From positions 1 to 64,000 of the forward strand of contig NZ_QQBJ01000003.1 of assembly GCF_003347205.1 (NCBI RefSeq): DNA of 64,000 bases, given 5' to 3'. The notes under the pieces were generated by a model, which saw only the letters and a list, made by a program, of their open reading frames with translations, was not told the DNA's origin and ran no database searches. Both the position numbers and the translations under genes were made by a program. The DNA is from Mycolicibacterium moriokaense. Its GTDB lineage: Bacteria > Actinomycetota > Actinomycetes > Mycobacteriales > Mycobacteriaceae. Below are positions 57,151-64,000 of this stretch, piece by piece (the stretch's first letter is position 1; each line of letters opens with the position of its first letter).

Positions 57151-58772
57151 CACGCGAGCTTGAATCCGGTGTAGCCGGCCTTGGCGACCTCGTCGCACCG
57201 CCGTCGGTATTCCGGGATGCCGCCGGTGTACCCCATGTACATCCGCTGCTTGCCCGGCACGTTGCCGCCGTTGTACCAGGAGTTGCAGCTCGGATGGACG
57301 AGCACCGTCGGCGCCACCAGCGCGGTGATGTGCTCCACCCACTCCTGCTGCGCCTCAGGCACCGCCTCGATGCTCTGGTAGCCGTGAGCACGCAGATGCG
57401 AGATGCAGTCGGCGATCCAGTCCACGTGTTGTTCGAGCGCGGTGACGAAATTGCTTGCCGGGGCGGGGCTTCCGGGTGCCTGCACGATGAACAGGTTGGG
57501 GAAGCCCGAGACGGCCAGCCCGAGGTAGCACAGCGGGCCCTCGTCGGCCCAGAAGTCCTTGAGCGGCATGCCGTCACGCCCCCGGATGTCAATGCGGCTC
57601 AGCGCGCCGGTCATCGCGTCGAAGCCGGTCGCGTAGATGATGACGTCGAGGTCGTAGCTGCCCTGTTCGGTGTCGATGCCGGTCGGCGTCACCGCGCGGA
57701 TCGGCCCCTTGCGCAGGTCGACCAGCGTGACGTTGTCGCGGTTGAAGGTCTGGTAGTAACCCTGGTCGATGATCGGGCGTTTGCAGCCGAAGGGGTGCGT
57801 CGGCGTCAGCGATGCCGCGGTCTCGGGGTCGGTCACGATCCGTGCGACCGCCTCGCCGTAGAGCTTGGCCGCCTGCTGGGAAGACTCGATGTCGAAGAAC
57901 ACATCGCCCCAGCTGAGCGCGCCCATCACACCGTTCTGCTCGATGGCGCGCACCTGGTCTTCCCGCGACGCCGTCTTCAGCGGCGGGTTGGCCATCATCT
58001 CGAACATCACCGAGAACGCGGACAGCCGCGCGGCCCCGATCATGTGTTCGCGCTGCGCCGCACGGATCGCGCCGTAGTCGGCCTTCATCTCGTCCAATTC
58101 GCCGGGTTCGAACGCGCGCACCTTCCACGGCAGGGTGTAGGCGGGCGATCGCTGGAACACGGTGAGGTGCTCGACGTCCCCGGCGACGGCCGGGATCAAC
58201 TGCACGCCGGTGGAACCGGTGCCGATCACGCCGACCCGCTTGCCCGTCAGGTCGACGTGGTGCCTGGGCCAGCGGCTGCTGAACAGCGAGGTGCCCGCGA
58301 AGGTGTCCATCCCCGGGATGTCGGGGTCCAGCGGCGCGGACAGAATGCCCGCGGCGGCGACGACGAACGGCGCGCTGAAACCTTCGCCTGCCTCGGTGTC
58401 GACCGTCCAGATCGCCGTCTGCTCGTCGAATGCCATCGACACCACGTTGGTGTCGAACCGGATGTCACGGCGCAGGTCGAGGCGGTCGGCGACGAAGTTG
58501 AGGTAAGCCTCGATCTCGGGCTGTGTGGGCATGGTCTCGGTCCACACCCACTCCTGCTGGATCTCGTCGGAGAAGCTGTAGGAGTACTCGATGCTCTCGA
58601 TGTCGCAGCGAGCGCCGGGATAGCGGTTGAACAGCCAAGTGCCGCCGACGTTGTCGGCGCGCTCCAGGACCGCGGTTCGCAGCCCCAGCTCTCGGAGTTT
58701 GTGTAATGCGTACAAGCCGGAGAACCCGGCGCCGATGACGATCGCGTCGTAGCGACCCGCAGAAACCACCAC
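57150..58772 (-). CDS. Baeyer-Villiger-type flavin monooxygenase with altered fingerprint
   Basis: A 540-aa BVMO-like flavoprotein: IVIGAGFSGLYALHKLRELG (FAD), LERADNVGGTWLFNRYPGARCDIESIEYSYSF, GVIGTGSTGVQLIPAVA (NADPH), HPFGCKRPIIDQGYYQTFNRDNVTLV, IIYATGFD, WYNGGNVPGKQ. The fingerprint reads FAGTSLFSSRW, so the His of FxGxxxHxxxW is Phe. All other class B elements are present. GTG 58772 or GTG 58769 starts, with AGGAGG just upstream. Divergent from the Rieske gene over operator site B. Confidence 0.87.
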   Translation of the reverse strand: MVVSAGRYDAIVIGAGFSGLYALHKLRELGLRTAVLERADNVGGTWLFNRYPGARCDIESIEYSYSFSDEIQQEWVWTETMPTQPEIEAYLNFVADRLDLRRDIRFDTNVVSMAFDEQTAIWTVDTEAGEGFSAPFVVAAAGILSAPLDPDIPGMDTFAGTSLFSSRWPRHHVDLTGKRVGVIGTGSTGVQLIPAVAGDVEHLTVFQRSPAYTLPWKVRAFEPGELDEMKADYGAIRAAQREHMIGAARLSAFSVMFEMMANPPLKTASREDQVRAIEQNGVMGALSWGDVFFDIESSQQAAKLYGEAVARIVTDPETAASLTPTHPFGCKRPIIDQGYYQTFNRDNVTLVDLRKGPIRAVTPTGIDTEQGSYDLDVIIYATGFDAMTGALSRIDIRGRDGMPLKDFWADEGPLCYLGLAVSGFPNLFIVQAPGSPAPASNFVTALEQHVDWIADCISHLRAHGYQSIEAVPEAQQEWVEHITALVAPTVLVHPSCNSWYNGGNVPGKQRMYMGYTGGIPEYRRRCDEVAKAGYTGFKLA

Positions 58773-58814
58773 GCCTCCTTGCGCTGCCGTTCCGCCCCGA
58801 ACTGCCGAAAACTA

Positions 58815-58833
58815 TACTGTAATATCTTCCGTT
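58815..58833. promoter_or_regulatory. Operator-like TACTGTAA half site between BVMO and Rieske genes (site B)
   Basis: TACTGTAA-TAT-CTTCCGTT: one perfect arm of the 63539-63557 palindrome and a weak second arm (4 of 8). It lies 43 bp before the BVMO start and 30 bp before the Rieske start, in an AT-rich 90-bp gap. Confidence 0.5.
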
Positions 58834-58862
58834 GACTAGGCTCGGCGGTACAGGAGGCCCGT

Positions 58863-59861
58863 GTGAAAGTCCCGTTCACCTGGAAGGTCACCGGCTGGTT
58901 CATGGTGGGCTGGTCGGCCGAATTTCCTGCCGGTGAGACGCGACCGCTGCGGTATTTCGGGGAGGATCTGGTCGTCTACCGCGACGAGGCGGGAGAACTG
59001 CACGTGCTGTCGGGGCACTGCCGCCACCTCGGCGCGCACATCGGCCACGGCGGCAAGGTGGTCGGCGACTGCGTCGAATGCCCCTTCCATGGCTGGCGCT
59101 GGGGACCCGACGGCACCAACCGCTACATCCCCTATCAGCCCGACCGCCCGAACAAGGCGCTTCGGCTTCGGGTCTATCCGGTGCGCGAGCAATACGGCTG
59201 CGTGTTCGTATGGCACCAGCCCGACGGCAAGGAACCACAGTGGGAACTGCCCGACCTGTTTGGTAAGTTCCCACAGTTCCCGACCGACGAGGACGCGTAT
59301 TACCGTCCGTACCCGGAGTTTTCACGCCGTGCCGAACACGAACCGGTGCACCCGCAGATCGTCGCGGAGAACGGGCCCGACAGCGCGCACTTCCACTATG
59401 TGCACGGCGCGACGGTGACTCCGGTCTGCCTGAACTGGGAAGCCGTCGACGAGGAGTGGCGCTTCCTCACCGGCTGGCCCGACGCGCGCAGCGACGACCC
59501 GGACAAGATGGCGCTCTACATCCACAGCCACTTCTCCGGACTCGGCTTCGCGATCAGCGCCTTCGAGGGGTCGTCCAACCACCGGTTGATCTTCGCCTGC
59601 ACGCCCGTCGAGGACGGCTACTCGGACATGTTCTACTCGGTCTGGTGGCCGCGACTGCCCGGTGACACCTCCGACGTGCCGCCCGACGCGGTCCGCGAGC
59701 AGGTGGAGCGACAGTTCATGGGCACGGTGTGGGACGACCTGAACATCTGGCGCTACCAGGAGTACGTCGAGCACCCCGCGTTGTCGAAGGTGGACGCGAA
59801 ACCGTATATGGCCATGCGCAAGTGGGCCACCCAGTTTTACGAGGTGCCTGCCTCGGTATGA
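58863..59861 (+). CDS. Rieske 2Fe-2S oxygenase, KshA-like
   Basis: A 332-aa oxygenase subunit. The Rieske cluster is CRHLGAHIGHGGKVVGDCVECPFHGW (CxH-x17-CxxH); the mononuclear iron motif is ENGPDSAHFHYVHG (E/N-D-H-H pattern), with a C-terminal Asp in GTVWDDLNIW. This matches 3-ketosteroid-9alpha-hydroxylase-like terminal oxygenases, slightly shorter than KshA (about 380 aa). Needs a separate reductase, not seen here. GTG 58863 follows AGGAGGCCC; ends in an ATGA overlap with the next gene. Confidence 0.9.
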   Translation: MKVPFTWKVTGWFMVGWSAEFPAGETRPLRYFGEDLVVYRDEAGELHVLSGHCRHLGAHIGHGGKVVGDCVECPFHGWRWGPDGTNRYIPYQPDRPNKALRLRVYPVREQYGCVFVWHQPDGKEPQWELPDLFGKFPQFPTDEDAYYRPYPEFSRRAEHEPVHPQIVAENGPDSAHFHYVHGATVTPVCLNWEAVDEEWRFLTGWPDARSDDPDKMALYIHSHFSGLGFAISAFEGSSNHRLIFACTPVEDGYSDMFYSVWWPRLPGDTSDVPPDAVREQVERQFMGTVWDDLNIWRYQEYVEHPALSKVDAKPYMAMRKWATQFYEVPASV

Positions 59862-60472
59862 GTGTGGATCTGGCCGAGATCGCGGCGCCCGGGCACACGG
59901 CCGTCGTCACGCAGGAACTCCAGGGCGCCGTCGTCGGACCCAACGCGGGACTCGGCGCGCTCGCCAGGGCGGCCCAAAAGCAGGCGCTGCCCAGCATCGA
60001 ACAGCTGCTGCCCGTCGCCCGCGCCGCGGGCGTTCGCGTGGTGCACTGCCTGGTGCAGCGGCGCCCGGACGGCCTCGGCGCCAACCACAATGCCCCGATC
60101 TTCACGATGGGAACCAGGCAGGTCGACATAAGCCCCGGCAGTGAAGGCGCCACGCTACTTCCCGAATTCGGTCCTGCGCCAAGCGATGTCGTTCTGCATC
60201 GATGGCACGGCGTCGGACCGATGGGCGGCACGGACCTCAACGCGGTGCTGCGCAACCTCGGGGTGACGACGATCGTCGCCGTCGGGGTGTCGGTGAACAT
60301 CGCCATCACCAACCTCGTCATGGACGCCGTCAACGCCGGCTATCGCGTCGTCGTGCCGCGCGACGCGGTCGCGGGCATCCCGGCCGACTACTCCGACGCC
60401 ATCATCGACAACACCCTTTCCCTGCTGGCCACGGTCACCACCACCGCCGAGCTGCGGGCGGCATGGACGTGA
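59858..60472 (+). CDS. Isochorismatase-fold protein lacking the catalytic triad
   Basis: A 204-aa protein with the cysteine-hydrolase fold: TAVVTQELQGAVVG (the usual Asp of xxDxQ replaced), VLHRWHGVGPMGGTDLNAVLRNLGVTTIVAVGVSVNIAITNLVMDAVNAGYRVVVPRDAVAG. The catalytic Cys before the helix (usually TNxCVxxT) is Ala in VNIAIT, and the Lys position is His/Arg. So all three of Asp, Lys and Cys are missing. Overlaps both neighbours (ATGA; 10 bp). Confidence 0.78.
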   Translation: MSVDLAEIAAPGHTAVVTQELQGAVVGPNAGLGALARAAQKQALPSIEQLLPVARAAGVRVVHCLVQRRPDGLGANHNAPIFTMGTRQVDISPGSEGATLLPEFGPAPSDVVLHRWHGVGPMGGTDLNAVLRNLGVTTIVAVGVSVNIAITNLVMDAVNAGYRVVVPRDAVAGIPADYSDAIIDNTLSLLATVTTTAELRAAWT

Positions 60473-61083
60473 CCGACACCAGCCACGAGACCCGCGGGTT
60501 CCCGCCCATCGAACCCATCGACGCGCCGCCGGAGATGGCCCGCTTCATGACGGCGATGCGCCGGTTGCAGGACATCGCGGTGTCCAGCGCGCCCGACGGT
60601 GAGCTGTGGACCGACGGGGCGCGGCGCATCGAGGAACTCTGCGAACAGCTCGAAGCGCATCGCGCACCACAGGGCGTGGCGCCCGCGGGCCGTGCCCCGC
60701 ACCTGCCCGGCCTCGGCCACCCCCTGGTGCCACCGTGGACGCTCGCCGAGTACGGACCCGACGGGGTCGTCATGCACGGCCACTTCAGCCGGTTCCACGT
60801 CGGCGGCAATAACGCCGTGCACGGCGGCGTGATCCCGCTGTTCTTCGACTGGCACTTCGGCATGATCGTCTCCGCCGCGGACCGGCCGATCAGCCGCACC
60901 GCCTACCTTCACGTCGACTACAAGAAGATCACCCCGATCGACGAGCCGCTGATTTCGCGCGGCCGCATCGAGCGGCTGGACGGCAGGAAAGCGTTCGTCA
61001 CCGCCACCATGACCGACGCCGACGGCACCGTACTATCCGAAGCCAACGGCCTGATGATCAAGCTGCTTGCCCACCAGCCCTGA
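60463..61083 (+). CDS. PaaI-like hotdog thioesterase
   Basis: A 206-aa protein. The C-terminal half is a hotdog domain: HFSRFHVGGNNAVHGGVIPLFFDWHFGMIVSAADRPISRTAYLHVDYKKITPIDEPL, RKAFVTATMTDADGTVLSEANGLMIKL. HGGV and the D-x-HFG position fit acyl-CoA thioesterases. The N-terminal ~90 residues are helical. It overlaps the isochorismatase-fold gene by 10 bp, so translation is coupled. Confidence 0.82.
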   Translation: MDVTDTSHETRGFPPIEPIDAPPEMARFMTAMRRLQDIAVSSAPDGELWTDGARRIEELCEQLEAHRAPQGVAPAGRAPHLPGLGHPLVPPWTLAEYGPDGVVMHGHFSRFHVGGNNAVHGGVIPLFFDWHFGMIVSAADRPISRTAYLHVDYKKITPIDEPLISRGRIERLDGRKAFVTATMTDADGTVLSEANGLMIKLLAHQP

Positions 61084-61091
61084 GAGGCACC

Positions 61092-62741
61092 ATGTCAACG
61101 CAATTCACCGTCCCCGCCGCCGCGGACGCCGTCGCAGGCGCCATCGGCGACCGGGAGTACATCATCGCCGGCGACCGCCGCTTCACCTACGCACAGATCG
61201 TCGAGCGCTCCAACCGGCTGGCCGCCTACCTGCACTCTCGCGGGCTGGGCTGCCACACCGAGCGCTCCGAGTTGGCCGGCCACGAGGTGGGCCAGGATTT
61301 GCTCGGGCTCTACGCGTACAACGGCCCCGAGTACGTCGAGGGCATGCTCGGCGCGTGGCGGGCGCGGGTGGCCCCGTTCAACGTCAACTACCGGTATGTG
61401 AAGAACGAACTGCAGTATCTGCTGGCCGACTCCGGTGCGACCGCGCTGCTCTACCACGCGACGTTCGCACCGCGGGTCGCCGAGGTGCTGCCCGAACTGC
61501 CGAAGCTGCGGGTGCTGATCCAGATCGCCGACGACTCGGGCAACGACCTGGTCCACGGCGCCGTCGACTACGAGTCGATCGTCGCGTCGGGCGCCTCGAC
61601 GCCGCCGCCGGTCGAGCCGTCGCCGGACGACCTGTACGTGCTCTACACCGGCGGCACCACCGGGATGCCCAAGGGTGTGCTGTGGCGCCAGCACGACATC
61701 TTCATGACGTCGTTCGGCGGCCGCAACATGTACACCGGCGAGGTCACCGCGTCCTACGACGAGATCGCCAAACGGGTCGCGGAGAATCCCGGGACCAAGA
61801 TCTTCACCCTGCCGCCGCTGATGCACGGCGCCGCGCAATGGGCCGTGATGACCGCGCTCACCACCGGCCAGACCGTCGTATTCCCCTCGACGCCAAGTCG
61901 TTTCGACGCCGACGAGGTGGTGCGCACCGTCGAGAAGGAGAAGATCCTAACCGTCCAGGTCGTCGGCGACGCGATGGCCCGGCCCATCGCCGACGCGATC
62001 GAACGCGGCGCGGCGGACGTCTCGTCGCTGGCGGTCGTCGCCAACGGAGGAGCGCTGCTGACCCCGACGGCCAAACAGCGCCTCATCGACATCAAACCCG
62101 GGCTGATCGTGATGGACGGCGTCGGCTCGTCGGAGACCGGCATCCAGATGAGCCACATGTCGTCCGGCGGTGCGGTGTCGACGGGCAAGTTCAACGCGGG
62201 CCCGGACACCAGCGTGGCCGCCGAGGACCTGGACTCGATCCTGGAACCCGGCCACGACGGCATGGGCTGGCTGGCGCAGCGCGGCTACGTTCCGCTGGGC
62301 TACAAGGGCGATGCGGCCAAGACCGCCAAGACATTTCCCGTCATCGACGGGGTGCGCTACTCGATACCCGGCGACCGCGCCCGCCACCTCGCCGAAGGCG
62401 GCATCGAACTGCTCGGCCGCGACTCGGTGACCATCAACTCCGGCGGCGAGAAGATCTTCGCCGAGGAGGTGGAAAGCGCGGTGCTCTCGCATCCGGCGGT
62501 GGCCGACGTGGTGGTGTCGGGCCGGCCCAGCGAGCGCTGGGGCCAGGAGGTCGTCGCGATCGTCAAGCTCGCCGACGGCGCGACGGCCGACGCGCAGGAG
62601 CTCATCGACCACGCCGCCGGCGTCATCGCCCGGTACAAGCTGCCCAAGGCCGTGGTGTTCCGGCCCGCGATCGAACGCAGTCCGGCGGGCAAGGCCGACT
62701 ACCGGTGGGCCCGCGAGCAAGCGATGAGCGAAGGCGCCTGA
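61092..62741 (+). CDS. Fatty-acyl/steroid-CoA ligase (FadD family)
   Basis: A 549-aa AMP-forming CoA ligase: P-loop YTGGTTGMPKGVLWR, LPPLMHGAAQWAVMTALTTGQTVVF, VVANGGALLTPTAKQ, GVGSSETGIQMS, YSIPGDRARH, LLGRDSVTINSGGEKIFAEEVE, ERSPAGKADYRWA. It is close by eye to the FadD19/FadD3 group that activates steroid side chains or rings. Residues 50-70 carry an insertion-like segment (CHTERSELAGHEVGQD). Eight bp after the thioesterase gene. Confidence 0.9.
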   Translation: MSTQFTVPAAADAVAGAIGDREYIIAGDRRFTYAQIVERSNRLAAYLHSRGLGCHTERSELAGHEVGQDLLGLYAYNGPEYVEGMLGAWRARVAPFNVNYRYVKNELQYLLADSGATALLYHATFAPRVAEVLPELPKLRVLIQIADDSGNDLVHGAVDYESIVASGASTPPPVEPSPDDLYVLYTGGTTGMPKGVLWRQHDIFMTSFGGRNMYTGEVTASYDEIAKRVAENPGTKIFTLPPLMHGAAQWAVMTALTTGQTVVFPSTPSRFDADEVVRTVEKEKILTVQVVGDAMARPIADAIERGAADVSSLAVVANGGALLTPTAKQRLIDIKPGLIVMDGVGSSETGIQMSHMSSGGAVSTGKFNAGPDTSVAAEDLDSILEPGHDGMGWLAQRGYVPLGYKGDAAKTAKTFPVIDGVRYSIPGDRARHLAEGGIELLGRDSVTINSGGEKIFAEEVESAVLSHPAVADVVVSGRPSERWGQEVVAIVKLADGATADAQELIDHAAGVIARYKLPKAVVFRPAIERSPAGKADYRWAREQAMSEGA

Positions 62742-62745
62742 GGGG

Positions 62746-63525
62746 ATGGCCGGCCGCAGGATCGTCGTCGTCGGGGCGGGATCGGGCATCGGGGCGGCCA
62801 CTTCCGCGCACTTCCACAGCCACGGTGATCATGTGCTCGCCGTCGACGTGCGCCCCTGCGAGACACCCGCGTCGCAACACGAGGTCTGCGACCTGCGCGA
62901 CCGCGACGACATCGCGGGACTGCTCGGCCGGATCGGCCCGGATTGGGACATGCTGGCGCACGTCGCCGGGGTGCCGGGCACTGCTCCTGCCGCCGACGTG
63001 CTCACGGTCAACTACCTCGGCATGCGGTCGATGGTCGAGGGGATGCTGCCGCTGATGCGTCGCGGCGGGTCGGTGGTGGCCGTCGCGTCCACCGCGGCGC
63101 TCGGCTGGGACCAGCGCCTCGACGTGCTCGCCGACCTGCTGGACCTGACCGACGCCGCTGCCGTCGAGCAGTGGCAAGCCGGCCAGGACCCGGACTATCC
63201 GGTGTACAGCACCTCCAAGCAGGCCGTCATCGCCTACTCCAAGCGCATCGCGGGCCAGGCGTGGTCGAAATACGGCGTGCGGGTCAACACCGTGAGCCCC
63301 GGCCCCGTCGAGACGCCGATCCTGTCCGACTTCGAACAGACCATGGGGAAAGACGTGCTCGACATGGTGCGCAGCACCGTCGGCAGGCACGGCACCGTCG
63401 AGGACATCGTGCCCGTGATCGCCTTCCTCGGCTCGCCGGAGGCGCGCTGGATCAACGGACAGGACATCCACGTCGACGCGGGCTTCATCGCCTCGATGAC
63501 CTGCGGGGCACCCATAACGCTGTAG
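62746..63525 (+). CDS. Short-chain dehydrogenase (coniferyl-alcohol-dehydrogenase-like)
   Basis: A 259-aa SDR: VVVGAGSGIGAATSAHFHSHGDHVLAVDV, CDLRDRDD, AHVAGVPG, VVAVASTAALGWDQRL, then YSTSKQAVIAYSKRIA (Tyr-x3-Lys) and NTVSPGPVETPIL, ending INGQDIHVDAGFIASM. The late helix between Ser and Tyr is longer than usual, as in the coniferyl-alcohol/bile-acid 3alpha-HSD type. Four bp after the FadD gene. Confidence 0.88.
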   Translation: MAGRRIVVVGAGSGIGAATSAHFHSHGDHVLAVDVRPCETPASQHEVCDLRDRDDIAGLLGRIGPDWDMLAHVAGVPGTAPAADVLTVNYLGMRSMVEGMLPLMRRGGSVVAVASTAALGWDQRLDVLADLLDLTDAAAVEQWQAGQDPDYPVYSTSKQAVIAYSKRIAGQAWSKYGVRVNTVSPGPVETPILSDFEQTMGKDVLDMVRSTVGRHGTVEDIVPVIAFLGSPEARWINGQDIHVDAGFIASMTCGAPITL

Positions 63526-63538
63526 ATCTATATACGGA

Positions 63539-63557
63539 TACTGTAAGATTTACAGTA
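63539..63557. promoter_or_regulatory. Perfect operator TACTGTAA-GAT-TTACAGTA (site C)
   Basis: An 8+8 perfect inverted repeat, 3-bp spacer, 39 bp before the P450 GTG and 13 bp after the SDR stop. Related, weaker copies occur at 51935 and 58815. Probably a TetR-type site; no regulator gene for it is in the window. Confidence 0.7.
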
Positions 63558-63595
63558 CCTATCGCAGTGTGCCCGAGGATGCGGAGAGTCTTCAC

Positions 63596-64000
63596 GTGGA
63601 AGCCCCGGTGTTGGACGTCACGGCCGACGAAGCGGCCGATCTTCTCCGCGACCCCTACCCCATCTTCAAGCGCAGGCGGGACGAGACCAGCGGCGCCTTC
63701 CGCGGCAGCGTCATGGACTGGACGAAGACGCCGGACGAGTTTCGGCCCGAACATCTCTATGCCGCGGTGTCCTTCGATGCGGTCAATCGCGTGTTCCGCG
63801 ACAGCAAGGTCTTCAACTCCCACATCTACGACTCCACCATCGGGCTGTTCATGGGGCCGACCATCCTGGCGATGGAAGGCAAGGTCCACCGAGAGCACCG
63901 CAACCTGGTGTCGGCGGCGTTCAAGTCGCGGTCACTGCTGCGGTGGGAGCCCGAGGTGGTCCGCCCGGTGGTCAACTCGTTGATCGACGAGTTCATCGCC
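63596..64000 (+). CDS. Cytochrome P450, N-terminal part; runs off the right edge
   Basis: A 135-residue fragment open to the edge: VEAPVLDVTADEAADLLRDPYPIFKRRRDE, FRPEHLYAAVSFDAVNRVFRDSKVFNSHIY, LFMGPTILAMEGKVHREHRNLVSAAFKSRSLLRWEPEVV. The GKVHREHRNLVSAAF stretch is the C-helix of bacterial P450s. The heme site lies beyond the window. GTG 63596 follows GGAGAG; an earlier in-frame GTG at 63569 has no ribosome site and abuts the operator. Confidence 0.85.
   Translation, partial: MEAPVLDVTADEAADLLRDPYPIFKRRRDETSGAFRGSVMDWTKTPDEFRPEHLYAAVSFDAVNRVFRDSKVFNSHIYDSTIGLFMGPTILAMEGKVHREHRNLVSAAFKSRSLLRWEPEVVRPVVNSLIDEFIA

Noticed and set aside
61067-63055. 662-codon plus-strand frame overlapping the FadD and SDR genes
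   Set aside because: Out-of-frame Arg/Ala-rich reading; real genes with full motifs occupy the other frame.

Overview
The window is high-GC actinobacterial DNA whose gene order follows the Mycobacterium tuberculosis block Rv3043c-Rv3063, as I remember it: ctaD, fecB, adhC, Rv3046c, Rv3047c, nrdF2, Rv3049c monooxygenase, Rv3050c TetR, nrdE-nrdI-nrdH, Rv3054c, Rv3055, dinP, Rv3057c, Rv3058c, cyp136, ligB, cstA. Blocks absent from that reference order are spliced in, which points to an environmental, fast-growing Mycolicibacterium-type species. No tRNA, rRNA, IS element, prophage or CRISPR array was seen.

Layout. 1-4.1 kb: ctaD (broken by two frameshifts), fecB with an in-frame triple 30-bp repeat, a YciI-like protein, adhC and a DUF3349 protein. 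4.3-11.4 kb, accessory: an MmpL3-like transporter with a long acidic tail, a bicupin, a coupled lipoprotein/membrane pair, and a secreted Asn/Gly repeat protein lying between nrdF2 and a stray nrdF 3' fragment. 11.4-19.4 kb: nrdF2 with tandem NrdR boxes, a Baeyer-Villiger-type monooxygenase, then an ABC transporter, an HD/LuxR regulator and a Cys-motif adenylate cyclase linked by an identical palindrome, and a TetR regulator. 19.4-27.9 kb, accessory: a geranylgeranyl-reductase-family flavoprotein, a membrane TrkA/RyR-domain protein followed by a membrane TIR-WD40 protein (the best candidate for an undescribed sensing or defence system), a divergent HxlR/NmrA pair around a 61-bp dyad, and a dead DUF1330 gene. 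27.9-38.4 kb: nrdHIE with NrdR boxes, FMN reductase, TetR, dinB2, an AAA ATPase, SDR, TetR and cyp136. 38.4-48.8 kb: a transporter, kinase-fold protein, poxB, SDR, Mo-cofactor oxidoreductase, ligB, and cstA with its small YbdD partner.

48.9-64 kb: after a collagen-like secreted protein comes a catabolic cluster: P450s, two LLM flavoproteins, a carboxyltransferase, a SnoaL-like protein, a kinase-fold protein, an alpha/beta hydrolase, a BVMO, a Rieske oxygenase, an isochorismatase-fold pseudoenzyme, a thioesterase-fold protein, a FadD and an SDR. Genes overlap by 1-10 bases in both directions. Three of its promoters carry versions of TACTGTAA-N3-TTACAGTA, so the cluster looks like one regulon. 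The enzyme set (CoA ligase, oxygenases, carboxyltransferase, SDR) fits breakdown of a hydrophobic polycyclic or steroid-like substrate; the substrate itself cannot be read from the sequence.
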